From Acidobacteriota bacterium (GTDB taxonomy: Bacteria; Acidobacteriota; Thermoanaerobaculia; Gp7-AA8): a DNA stretch of 64,000 bases. Positions 7,545 to 14,895 of this stretch are shown in pieces. Location: positions 1 through 64,000 of the forward strand of contig JAJXWV010000090.1 of the NCBI GenBank assembly GCA_021781455.1. Direction: 5' to 3'. Below the pieces are notes generated by a model. The model was not told where the DNA came from, did no database searches, and saw only the letters and a program-made list of their open reading frames with translations. Position 1 is the stretch's first letter. Each line of letters starts with the position of its first letter. The translations under genes and the position numbers were made by a program.

Positions 7545-8411
7545 ATGACCAACATCGACATCGGCATCATCGGCGGCTCGGGTCTCTATCGCATGGACGG
7601 GCTGGAGGTCCTCGAGGAGCGCACTCTCGAGACTCCGTTTGGCGAGCCGTCGGATCCATATGTCATCGGCGAGATCGACGGTGTGCGCGTGGCCTTCCTC
7701 TCGCGCCATGGGAGCGGCCATCGCAAGCTCCCGAGCGAGCTCAATTTCCGCGCGAACATCTTCGGATTCAAGCTCCTCGGCGTGCACACGATTCTTTCGG
7801 CGAGCGCCGTCGGGTCGATGAGAGAAACCTACCGGCCGACCGACATCGTCTTCCCGTATCAGTTCATCGACCGCACCCGTCATCGGCCGGACACGTTCTT
7901 CGGCGGAGGCATCGTCGCCCACGTGACCTTCGCAGATCCGATCTGTACGGCGGTCGCGGACGCGATGGCGGCGGCCGGCCGGAAAGCGGGAGCGCGGGTG
8001 CACACCGGCGGAACGTACGTTTGCATCGAAGGGCCGCAGTTCTCCACGCGCGCCGAATCGAACCTCTATCGCTCCTGGGGCGTCGACGTCATCGGCATGA
8101 CCAATCTGCAGGAGGCGAAGCTGGCCCGGGAGGCCGAGATCTGTTACGCCACCATGGCCCTGGTCACCGATTACGACTGCTGGCACGAGTCGGAAGAAGA
8201 CGTGAGCGTCGAAGCGATCCTCGGCTACCTGCGCGCCAACGCGGAAATGGCGCAGAAGATCCTGAGGACGTCGATCAAAGACGTAGCCTCCCGCAAGCGT
8301 GATTGCGGATGCCGCAACGCCCTGCAGTTCGCCATCATCACGGATCCCGCCGCGATTCCGGCAGGTGTGAAGAAGGCTCTCGCGCCGATCATCGGCAAGT
8401 ACGTGAAATAG
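7545..8411 (+). CDS. mtnP: S-methyl-5'-thioadenosine phosphorylase
   Basis: Phosphorolysis of methylthioadenosine, the by-product of polyamine and homoserine-lactone synthesis, to adenine and methylthioribose-1-phosphate. The roughly 288-residue protein has the PNP/MTAP type II signatures: phosphate site RHGSGHRKLPSELNFRANI, SASAVGSM, the purine-site segment CIEGPQFSTRAES and MTNLQEAKLAREAEICY. AAGGA (7533-7537) favours the ATG at 7545 over the ATG at 7539, which is only one base away from it. It is followed by a PfkB-family kinase, suggesting a small purine or ribose salvage unit. Confidence 0.92.
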   Translation: MTNIDIGIIGGSGLYRMDGLEVLEERTLETPFGEPSDPYVIGEIDGVRVAFLSRHGSGHRKLPSELNFRANIFGFKLLGVHTILSASAVGSMRETYRPTDIVFPYQFIDRTRHRPDTFFGGGIVAHVTFADPICTAVADAMAAAGRKAGARVHTGGTYVCIEGPQFSTRAESNLYRSWGVDVIGMTNLQEAKLAREAEICYATMALVTDYDCWHESEEDVSVEAILGYLRANAEMAQKILRTSIKDVASRKRDCGCRNALQFAIITDPAAIPAGVKKALAPIIGKYVK

Positions 8412-8496
8412 CGGCTCAGAGTTACGGTTGTGGGCCCTTGGTGAATCGGGCGAACTTCGTTTAATCTCCGCGCGCTCAATTGGCCCGACACCCTGA

Positions 8497-8531
8497 GAGC
8501 CAAGAGCCAAGAGCCAGGAGCCAAGAGCCAG
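8497..8531. repeat. Heptamer array before the PfkB kinase (GAGCCAA unit)
   Basis: Five consecutive units of GAGCCAA or GAGCCAG, ending three bases before the kinase ATG at 8535. The array occupies the position where an SD sequence should be. An AGGAG formed at a unit junction (8516-8520) lies 14 bases upstream of the start. No inverted arm is visible. Confidence 0.94.
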
Positions 8532-8534
8532 ACA

Positions 8535-9452
8535 ATGTCCATCACCGTCGTCGGTACCGTCGCATTCGACTCCATCCAGACGCCATTCGGGAAAGCGGAG
8601 CACTGCCTCGGCGGATCCGCAACGTACTTTTCCGTGGCCGCTTCGTTCTTCTCGGATGTCAATCTCGTGGCCGTGATCGGCGACGATTTCACGAACGAGG
8701 ATGCCTCCGTCTTCAAGAACCGCAACATCAACCTCGACGGGCTGCAACGGATCGCCGGCGAGAAGACGTTCTACTGGAGCGGTGAGTACGGATTCGATCT
8801 GAACGTCGCCAGGACGCGCGAGACCCAGCTCAATGTCTTCGCCGGGTTCAAGCCCGAGCTGAACGAGAAGCAGCGGACGGCGGACGTCATTTTCCTCGCC
8901 AACGCCGAGCCGAAACTGCAGATGGACGTCTTCGAGCAATGCCCGGGATCGAAGCTGGTGGCTCTCGACACGATGAACCTCTGGATCGCCACGGCCAGGG
9001 AGTCGCTCACGCGGATTCTGGGCAAGGTCGACCTGGTCATCATCAACGAGGCCGAGGTGCGTCAGTACACGGAAGAGGCGAACCTGGTGAAGGGCGCGCG
9101 GCAGATCCTGGCGCTCGGGCCGCGCACGCTGATCGTGAAGCGTGGCGAGTACGGCGTCCTGATGATCACGCGCGAAGCGATCTTCGCCGCGCCTGCTTAT
9201 CCGCTGGAGACCGTCTTCGATCCGACCGGCGCCGGCGACACCTTCGCGGGCGGGTTCCTCGGCTACCTGGCTTCGCGCCGCGAGGCGAGCGACCGCGAAA
9301 TGCGGCGCGCCATCATCTTCGGCAGCGTGCTGGCCTCGTTCACCGTGGAGAAGTTCTCGCTGGACCGCCTGCGCGAGATCAGCCTGCGCGAGATCCAGGA
9401 ACGCTACCAGGACTTCCGCACACTCACGCACTTCGACGATTACGAAGTGTAG
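8535..9452 (+). CDS. PfkB/ribokinase-family sugar or nucleoside kinase
   Basis: A 305-residue cytoplasmic kinase of the ribokinase fold. The N-terminal segment carries GGSATYFSVAA, a substrate-binding Gly-Gly motif near residue 29. The C-terminal signature is DPTGAGDTFAGGFLGYL with the catalytic Asp of GAGD (about residue 234). Downstream of mtnP it might act on an adenosine or ribose product of methylthioadenosine salvage, but family members with this sequence pattern are not specific enough to name a substrate. The start codon lies directly after the heptamer array. Confidence 0.85.
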   Translation: MSITVVGTVAFDSIQTPFGKAEHCLGGSATYFSVAASFFSDVNLVAVIGDDFTNEDASVFKNRNINLDGLQRIAGEKTFYWSGEYGFDLNVARTRETQLNVFAGFKPELNEKQRTADVIFLANAEPKLQMDVFEQCPGSKLVALDTMNLWIATARESLTRILGKVDLVIINEAEVRQYTEEANLVKGARQILALGPRTLIVKRGEYGVLMITREAIFAAPAYPLETVFDPTGAGDTFAGGFLGYLASRREASDREMRRAIIFGSVLASFTVEKFSLDRLREISLREIQERYQDFRTLTHFDDYEV

Positions 9453-9489
9453 GGGCCGCGCCCACGTCATCTTGAGCCGGCGACAGCGC

Positions 9490-11166
9490 CTACTGCCCCG
9501 AGTACACCACCTCGCCGCCGACGATCGTCGCGCGCACTTTCGCCTTCCAGAGATCGCTGGCCGGCATCGTGAAGAAGTCGCCGTCGACGATCGTGAAGTC
9601 GGCGAGCTTGCCGGGCTCGATCGTGCCGCGCGAAGACTCCTCGAACGCCGCATACGCTGCGTCGGACGTGAATCCGCGGATGGCCTCGGCCAGCGTCAGC
9701 CGCTGCTGCGGGTACCACCCGCCCGGCGGGTTTCCGTTGTGGTCCTGGCGTGTCACAGCGGAGTAGATGCCGAAGAACGGGTTCACCGCTTCGACCGGAA
9801 AGTCCGAACCGAACGCGATGCGCGCGCCGGAATCGAGGACGGTGCGCCAGGCATAGGCACCCTTGATCCTTTCCGGACCGACCCGCGCCTCCGCCCAACC
9901 CATGTCCGACGTGGCGTGCGTCGGCTGCATCGAAGCGATGATGCCGTCGCGGGCGATGCGCTTGAAATCAGGCGGCGTCACGATCTGGAAGTGCTCGATG
10001 CGATAGCGGTCCTCGGGCTTCACGCCGCCCGCTTCGTATGCATCGATGGTGTTGTTCACCGCGCGATCGCCGATGGCGTGCGTGCAGACCTGAAAACCGC
10101 GTTCCCTGGCGCGGCCGGCAATGCTGACGATGTGTGCGGGCTCGGAGACCAGGAGACCGGTGTTGCCCGGATCATCGCTGTAAGGCTGCAGCAGCGCTGC
10201 GCCGCGGCTGCCGAGTGCGCCGTCCGCGTAGAGCTTGATCGAGCGCACGGTCATGTGGCCGCCGTAATCGACCAGCGGCCCGCGGCGGTAGAGCCAATCG
10301 TTGAGGAGCGGCCCGTTGTCGGCGAGCATCACGTAGATGCGGATCGGGAACTTCTTCTCGTCGACCAGCTCCTGAATGGCGCGGATCGTGTCGGCCTCGG
10401 CGCCGGCATCGTGCATTTCCGTCAGGCCGTTCGCGGCGATGGTCTGAGCGGCGGCCAGCACGCGTTTCTTGCGCAATGCGAATGACGGCGGCGGGACCTT
10501 CGCGTCGATCAACTCCATGGCGTTGTCCACGAACACTCCAGTCGGATTACCGGCGGTGTCGCGGAGGATGTGGCCGCCGGCGGGGTCGGGTGTCGAGGCG
10601 GTGACCCCCGCGGCGTGCATCGCGGCGCTGTTCGCGATTCCGGCATGGCCGTCGACGCGTCGAACCCACACGGGATGATCGGGCACGGCAGCGTCGAGCG
10701 GGGCGGCGGTCGGAAACTGCCGGCCCGGCCAGAGGTTCTGGTCCCAGCCGCGCCCGAGGATCCACTCACCGGGGTGGGCGGTGGTGGCGCGCTCCTTGAC
10801 GCGCGCGATCACCTCGTCGTAGGTGGTCGCGCCCACCACGTTCACCGTGTCGAGCGACAGGCCGAGGCCGTAGAGGTGGCCGTGAGCATCGGTAAGGCCC
10901 GGCAGGATCGTGGCGTGCGCGGCGTCGAAGACGCGTGCGTTCGGATGAGCGGCGCGGATTGCGTCCGCCGGTCCGACCTCACGCACAAGGCCGCCGCTGA
11001 CGTACACCGCCGTGTTGCGCTGCGGCGTCTGCTGCGGACCGGCCGCGACCGTGCCGCCGATGAAAATCGTGTCGTTCATGCCGCTTGTTTTCGCTCCGTT
11101 CTGAGAGGTGGTGCAGGCCAGGACGAGCATCGAGGCGAGCAGGGCTGCGGGGAGGGTTGGCTTCAT
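9490..11166 (-). CDS. Lipoprotein amidohydrolase (YtcJ-like, Amidohydro_3)
   Basis: A 558-residue metal-dependent hydrolase exported as a lipoprotein: the N-terminus MKPTLPAALLASMLVLAC carries a lipobox ending at Cys-18. Metal-binding HGH (in DAHGHLYG), a mid-chain His in CTHAIGDRAVN, HFQ and the late Asp in FGSDFPVEAV mark the amidohydrolase barrel. The C-terminal GTIEPGKLADFTIVDGD closes the small beta-sandwich. Members remove N-acyl or formyl groups from varied substrates; the substrate here is unknown, and the location is the periplasm or envelope. It is convergent with the PfkB kinase. Confidence 0.88.
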   Translation of the reverse strand: MKPTLPAALLASMLVLACTTSQNGAKTSGMNDTIFIGGTVAAGPQQTPQRNTAVYVSGGLVREVGPADAIRAAHPNARVFDAAHATILPGLTDAHGHLYGLGLSLDTVNVVGATTYDEVIARVKERATTAHPGEWILGRGWDQNLWPGRQFPTAAPLDAAVPDHPVWVRRVDGHAGIANSAAMHAAGVTASTPDPAGGHILRDTAGNPTGVFVDNAMELIDAKVPPPSFALRKKRVLAAAQTIAANGLTEMHDAGAEADTIRAIQELVDEKKFPIRIYVMLADNGPLLNDWLYRRGPLVDYGGHMTVRSIKLYADGALGSRGAALLQPYSDDPGNTGLLVSEPAHIVSIAGRARERGFQVCTHAIGDRAVNNTIDAYEAGGVKPEDRYRIEHFQIVTPPDFKRIARDGIIASMQPTHATSDMGWAEARVGPERIKGAYAWRTVLDSGARIAFGSDFPVEAVNPFFGIYSAVTRQDHNGNPPGGWYPQQRLTLAEAIRGFTSDAAYAAFEESSRGTIEPGKLADFTIVDGDFFTMPASDLWKAKVRATIVGGEVVYSGQ

Positions 11167-11228
11167 CGGTTCATCCTAACGGAATACCTGCGGACTGGAG
11201 CACAGGCTCTTCGCCAGGGTTTACTTCC

Positions 11229-12089
11229 TCACGCCTCGCCCCATTTGAGCTTGTTGCGCAGCACGTCGAAGTAGTTCTTGTCGGCCGACTGCACCAGCAG
11301 GACGCGCTGCTCGGATTTCTTAACGCAGACGCGGTCATGCTCGCCGATCGGGAAGCCCTCCTGGCCGTCGAGGGTGAGGTAGATCTCCTGGTCTTCGCTG
11401 GGGCTGGAGATGCCGATCTCGATGTCCAGCTCGTCTGGGAGCACGAGCGGCCGGTTGGTCAGCATGTGCGGGCAGATGGGCGTGATGACCACCGCGCCCA
11501 TGGTCGGATAGATGATCGGCCCGCCCGCGGAGAGGTTGTAGGCCGTGGAGCCTGTGGGCGTGGCGACGATCAGACCGTCGGCGCGAAAGCTCGAGACGAA
11601 GAGCCCGGCGACGGTGACTTTCATCTCGATGATGCGAGCGAGAGCACTCTTGTTGATGGCTGCGTCGTTGAGCACGCGGTAATGGGTTCCGTCGCGCCCC
11701 GGCCCGGTCACTGTGACGTCGAACGTGACGCGCGGCTCGACCTGGAAGTCGCCGGCCAGGATGCGCTCCATCATCTCGGGGAACTCTTCGACGCGCACCT
11801 CGGTGAGAAATCCCAGCGTGCCCATGTTCACGCCGAGGATCGGAACGTGTGCCGGTGCATGACGGGCCAGCGAGAGGAGCGTGCCGTCGCCGCCGAACGT
11901 GATCAGAAGGTCGGCGTGGCCGCCGAGCTCCGACTTGACGAAGCAGCGGGGAGCGCCGCCCACCACTGCCGCAGTCTGGTCGTCGAAGCAGACATCGAAG
12001 CCGCGCCGAGTCAGGTCGTCGGCGATGTATTTCGCATACTGCACGGCTGCGGGAGCGCTGACCTTCGCGGAGATACCGATGCTCTGCAT
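11229..12089 (-). CDS. nadK: NAD kinase
   Basis: ATP-dependent phosphorylation of NAD to NADP. The 286-residue protein has the GGDGT motif (FGGDGTLLSLAR, about residues 73-84), the NE/D segment NDAAINKS, and the DGLIVATPTGSTAY motif of the NAD site. The N-terminal ISAKVSAPAAVQYAKYI resembles other nadK starts. It is preceded on its strand by the ClpX-like gene, from which a palindromic repeat separates it. Confidence 0.95.
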   Translation of the reverse strand: MQSIGISAKVSAPAAVQYAKYIADDLTRRGFDVCFDDQTAAVVGGAPRCFVKSELGGHADLLITFGGDGTLLSLARHAPAHVPILGVNMGTLGFLTEVRVEEFPEMMERILAGDFQVEPRVTFDVTVTGPGRDGTHYRVLNDAAINKSALARIIEMKVTVAGLFVSSFRADGLIVATPTGSTAYNLSAGGPIIYPTMGAVVITPICPHMLTNRPLVLPDELDIEIGISSPSEDQEIYLTLDGQEGFPIGEHDRVCVKKSEQRVLLVQSADKNYFDVLRNKLKWGEA

Positions 12090-12113
12090 GCAGCGGTTAG
12101 TTTATGCCGACGC

Positions 12114-12197
12114 TGTAGGGACGCGCAGCAGCGCGTCCGGAACTCTCGTCGTTACCAACCATCACGAGCTGCGGACGCGCTGCTGCGCGTCCCTACA
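12114..12197. repeat. Palindromic inverted repeat between nadK and the ClpX-like gene
   Basis: Perfect 26-nt inverted repeat (12114-12139 and 12172-12197). Each arm contains its own hairpin, GGACGCGC / GCGCGTCC with a four-base loop. The right arm overlaps the stop codon of the ClpX-like gene (12193-12195). The layout of two inverted copies of a palindromic unit is that of REP/BIME elements; it may act as a bidirectional transcription barrier. Confidence 0.9.
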
Positions 12198-13227
12198 CGG
12201 CCACGGCGCGCAGCACATCACCCGCCTCGACGATGATGCGCTCGCCGGCGCGCTCGGGACCGAGGAAGAGGATCGGGTGCATCACTTTCTCCATGATGGC
12301 CCTCAGGGCGCGCGCACCGAGCTTCTGTTTGAGCGCCGCGCCGGCGATCTCCAGCAGCGCCTCGTGCGTGAACTCCAGCTGGATCTGATCGAGTGCACAC
12401 AGCCGCTGATACTCCGGGATCATCGCTTCACGCGGCTGGGTGAGGATGGTGACGAGGTCGTCGGCATTGAGCGCATCGAGCTTCACGCGCACCGGAAGGC
12501 GGCCGAGGAGCTCGGGAAGGAATCCGTACTGGACCAGGTCTTCGGTCGTGATCTCGTGCTGCGCGCCGTCGCCGTTGAAGAAGCCGATCGCTTTCGTTTC
12601 CGAGGCGTCATCGAGGTCCGAAAACGACCCAGCGCAGATGAAGAGGATGTTGGCGATGTCTACCTCGACGTAGTCGTACTTGTTCCAGTGCGCAGTCACG
12701 TTCATCGGAACGAAGATCTTCTCGCCCTCGAGGATCTTCAGCAGCGCCTGCTGCACGCCTTCGCCTCCGATGTCGCGTGCGCCTGCTCCCGTACGCGCAC
12801 CGCCTGAGCGCCGCGCGATCTTGTCGATCTCGTCGATGAAGACGATGCCGTTCTCGGCGGCGTCCACGTTCTGGTTGGTCGCGTAGAGCAGCCGGCCGAT
12901 GGCCACCTCGACGTCCTCGCCGTAGTAGCCCGCCTCGGTGAAGGCGGTGGCGTCGTTGTACGCGAACGGCACATCGAGCACGCGCGCCAGCGTCCGGGCC
13001 AGATAGGTCTTGCCGCACCCCGACGGGCCGATCAGCAGGATGTTCGACTTGCGGATGGTGGTCTCGCCGCCGAACTTGAGGTACTCGATGCGCTTGAGGT
13101 GGTTGTAGGCGGCGATGGCCAGCACTTCCTTGGCGTGCCGCTGGCCGATGACGTACTGATCGAGCTGTTCGAAGATGCGGCGCGGAGTGACGTGCAGGAA
13201 GCGATAGATCTCGCGCTTTTCCTTCAT
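12193..13227 (-). CDS. ClpX-like AAA+ unfoldase lacking the zinc-binding domain
   Basis: A 344-residue AAA+ ATPase most like ClpX: Walker A GPSGCGKT, Walker [12 protein letters not shown], pore loop GYYGEDVE (GYVG in standard ClpX), sensor region GLLGRLPV-like (LLGRLPVRV) and the C-terminal [12 protein letters not shown]. An AIGF stretch matches the IGF loop by which ClpX docks on ClpP. The usual roughly 60-residue N-terminal zinc-binding adaptor domain is missing: the protein starts at [20 protein letters not shown]. It is not next to clpP. It is probably a paralogue that selects substrates without the usual adaptors. Confidence 0.86.
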   Translation of the reverse strand: MKEKREIYRFLHVTPRRIFEQLDQYVIGQRHAKEVLAIAAYNHLKRIEYLKFGGETTIRKSNILLIGPSGCGKTYLARTLARVLDVPFAYNDATAFTEAGYYGEDVEVAIGRLLYATNQNVDAAENGIVFIDEIDKIARRSGGARTGAGARDIGGEGVQQALLKILEGEKIFVPMNVTAHWNKYDYVEVDIANILFICAGSFSDLDDASETKAIGFFNGDGAQHEITTEDLVQYGFLPELLGRLPVRVKLDALNADDLVTILTQPREAMIPEYQRLCALDQIQLEFTHEALLEIAGAALKQKLGARALRAIMEKVMHPILFLGPERAGERIIVEAGDVLRAVAV

Positions 13228-13279
13228 GGCCGGGGGGAATTTCAGTATAGCAGCCGGGCCGGGACGGGGAGCGCCGCGC

Positions 13280-13484
13280 GAGTGTCATCCTGATCCTGAG
13301 CCGGCGGAGCCGCGGGGCGGCAAGGGTGGTGGAGCGGCGTAGCGCGGCGAAGGATCCCGCGCGTGAAGTCGACAATCGTTCCACCGCCCGGGCCCAGGCC
13401 TGACCGGCGGGGGATCCTTCGCCGCGCTCCACCGCTGCCAACCGTCCACCGCCCCCGTGGTTTCGCCGGCTCAGGATGACACTC
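13280..13484. repeat. Large imperfect inverted repeat of the TCATCCTGAG family
   Basis: Left arm from 13280 and right arm to 13484 are imperfect reverse complements over about 80 nt each. The outer ends read GTGTCATCCTGA and TCAGGATGACAC, and the inner ends GGCGAAGGATCC and GGATCCTTCGCC. Related copies lie at 35.97, 38.98 and 51.0 kb. It lies between the divergent ClpX-like and ComEA-like genes. Confidence 0.9.
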
Positions 13485-13789
13485 GTGCCGCTCTCCGCCG
13501 CTCACGTCATCGCCCCGCCGTTCACTCCTGAGCACCTCCGCCGCTCCTGCCAATTTTCTTGACAGCCCGCGCGGCGGCCGAATCGCGTAACCAGCCATCG
13601 ATTCAACGACTTCGTCGCCCGCCAGGCATGGCTGTCCGCTTGAACTCTGGTACCGCCGAAAGGAGGTGGTGCCGAAGAGGACGGCTCGCAAAGGAAAGAC
13701 CGATCGAACACGAGTCAAGTGTGGGTAACAGCCAAACCAAGCAACAGCCAATCAACAAAAACAACCAACACGAAAGGAGAAAAGACCCG
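13485..13789 (+). promoter_or_regulatory. Leader of the ComEA-like gene
   Basis: About 300 bp without a convincing gene. A TTGACA hexamer at 13559-13564 could be a -35; the -10 is poor. At 13649-13673 a 9-bp stem (GGTACCGCC with GGTGGTGCC, G-U pairs allowed) closes a GAAAGGA loop. This sits in the transcribed leader and may be a regulatory stem-loop. The AAAGGAGGTGGT segment here resembles an SD but has no sensible gene after it. The real SD AAAGGAGA is at 13773-13780. Confidence 0.4.
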
Positions 13790-14164
13790 ATGAACAGGAA
13801 GTCCCCAATCATTCTCATCGTCGCTCTCGTCCTCGTGTCCATCACCACGGCCACATTCGCCGCCGCGGCGCCGAGCGCTGCGCCGGCCGGAGTAGTCAAC
13901 ATCAACACCGCCGACACCTCGCAGCTGATGCTGCTGCCGCGCGTGGGAGCCAAGGCCGCGCAGAGCATCGTCGACTTCCGCAAGGCGCACGGTTCCTTCC
14001 AGAAGACCACCGACCTGATGCAGGTGAAGGGATTCGGTGAAAAGCGTTTCCAGGCCCTCAGCCGGTATCTGACCGTCGACGGAAAAACCACGTTGAACGG
14101 GAAGGTGTCCATTCCTCGCGGCCCGCGCGCCGCGAAAAAGCCCGCCAAGACGGCCTCGAACTGA
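13790..14164 (+). CDS. Secreted ComEA-like helix-hairpin-helix DNA-binding protein
   Basis: A 124-residue protein with an N-terminal signal peptide or membrane anchor (hydrophobic residues 5-25, ending near TFAAAAP). A single ComEA-type double helix-hairpin-helix domain follows: VVNINTADTSQLMLLPRVG, then MQVKGFGEKRFQAL. The C-terminus is Lys/Arg-rich. In competent bacteria ComEA binds incoming double-stranded DNA in the periplasm and ratchets it through the pilus pore. The next gene is a pseudopilin, consistent with a role in DNA uptake or a type IV pilus system. The start is ATG 13790, with SD AAAGGAGA. Confidence 0.85.
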   Translation: MNRKSPIILIVALVLVSITTATFAAAAPSAAPAGVVNINTADTSQLMLLPRVGAKAAQSIVDFRKAHGSFQKTTDLMQVKGFGEKRFQALSRYLTVDGKTTLNGKVSIPRGPRAAKKPAKTASN

Positions 14165-14179
14165 GGCCTCCCGCCACCC

Positions 14180-14201
14180 GGGGCCGCCGCAGGGCGGCCC
14201 C
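14180..14201 (+). terminator. Stem-loop after the ComEA-like gene
   Basis: A perfect 9-bp GC stem GGGGCCGCC / GGCGGCCCC (14180-14188, 14193-14201) 15 bp after the stop codon. There is no T-run, so it may only stabilise the transcript end. Confidence 0.5.
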
Positions 14202-14206
14202 CCTCC

Positions 14207-14285
14207 GGGTGTCGGGTCTCAGGTGTCAGGTGTCGGGAGTCGAGAAATCACGCGTGGTCAATCCGACACCCGACACCCGAGACCC
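14207..14285. repeat. Heptamer inverted array before the pseudopilin gene (GGGTGTC unit)
   Basis: Left arm: five heptamers (GGGTGTC and variants) at 14207-14241. Right arm: three heptamers (GACACCC, GACACCC, GAGACCC) at 14265-14285. The right-arm units are exact reverse complements of the left-arm units, giving a potential long stem with a roughly 23-nt loop directly upstream of the pseudopilin SD. Confidence 0.95.
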
Positions 14286-14302
14286 GGATGAAAGGAGCTC
14301 CT

Positions 14303-14890
14303 GTGCGAAGACAACGAGGATTCACGATCGCGGAGATGCTCGTGGTGGTGGCCATCATCGGGATGACGGCCGGCGTCGTCACGCCGGCGTTCATCACCAT
14401 GAACCGCCGCAGCGCGACGCGCGCGGCGTCGTCGGAGATCCGCTCGATCTTTCACTTGGCCCGCTCGCGCGCCGTCGCCCGCGCCTGTCATGCCGGGGTG
14501 AAGTTCACCAAGAGCGGCGGCGAATGGCTCTACGCCGTCTATGACGACGGCGACGGCGACGGCATCCGCAATGACGACATCACCAACGGTACCGATCCCC
14601 TCTTCGCCGCGCCGAAACGCGTGCTCACGACCGCGCGCAACGCCTTCATCGCCGTCCCTCCGTTCAAGATCAAAGACCCGGACGGGGATGCGCTGACCCC
14701 CTCCAGCTCTGCAGTGCAGTTCAACGCCTCCACGCTCTGCTCGTTCTCGCCGATCGGCGAGTCCACCTCGGGCACGATCTACATCTCCGATCGCGTCGGC
14801 GACGTCTACGCGGTGCGCGTCTACGGTGCGACCGGCAAGATCCGCCTCATCCGCTACAACGCCGGTTCGAAAAAGTGGGAGGGGCGGTGA
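14303..14890 (+). CDS. Type II secretion/type IV pilus pseudopilin (GspH/FimT-like)
   Basis: A 195-residue prepilin-like protein. The N-terminus MRRQRGFTIAEMLVVVAIIG is a class III signal: PilD-type cleavage after Gly, N-methylation of Phe+1 and the conserved Glu+5. A long hydrophobic helix follows. The rest fits the minor pseudopilin GspH/FimT globular domain, with a calcium-site-like DDGDGDGIRNDD stretch (about residues 86-97). The GTG at 14303 has a perfect AAAGGAG five bases upstream, so I prefer it over the in-frame ATG at 14288. It is probably one piece of the pilus/competence machinery whose other genes lie elsewhere. Confidence 0.87.
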   Translation: MRRQRGFTIAEMLVVVAIIGMTAGVVTPAFITMNRRSATRAASSEIRSIFHLARSRAVARACHAGVKFTKSGGEWLYAVYDDGDGDGIRNDDITNGTDPLFAAPKRVLTTARNAFIAVPPFKIKDPDGDALTPSSSAVQFNASTLCSFSPIGESTSGTIYISDRVGDVYAVRVYGATGKIRLIRYNAGSKKWEGR

Positions 14891-14895
14891 GCCTC

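Noticed and set aside
13669-13728. Tiny basic ORF (about 19 residues) after AGGAGG at 13661
   Set aside because: Spacing from the SD-like sequence to the GTG is only two bases and no homologue is known to me; more likely part of a leader stem-loop.
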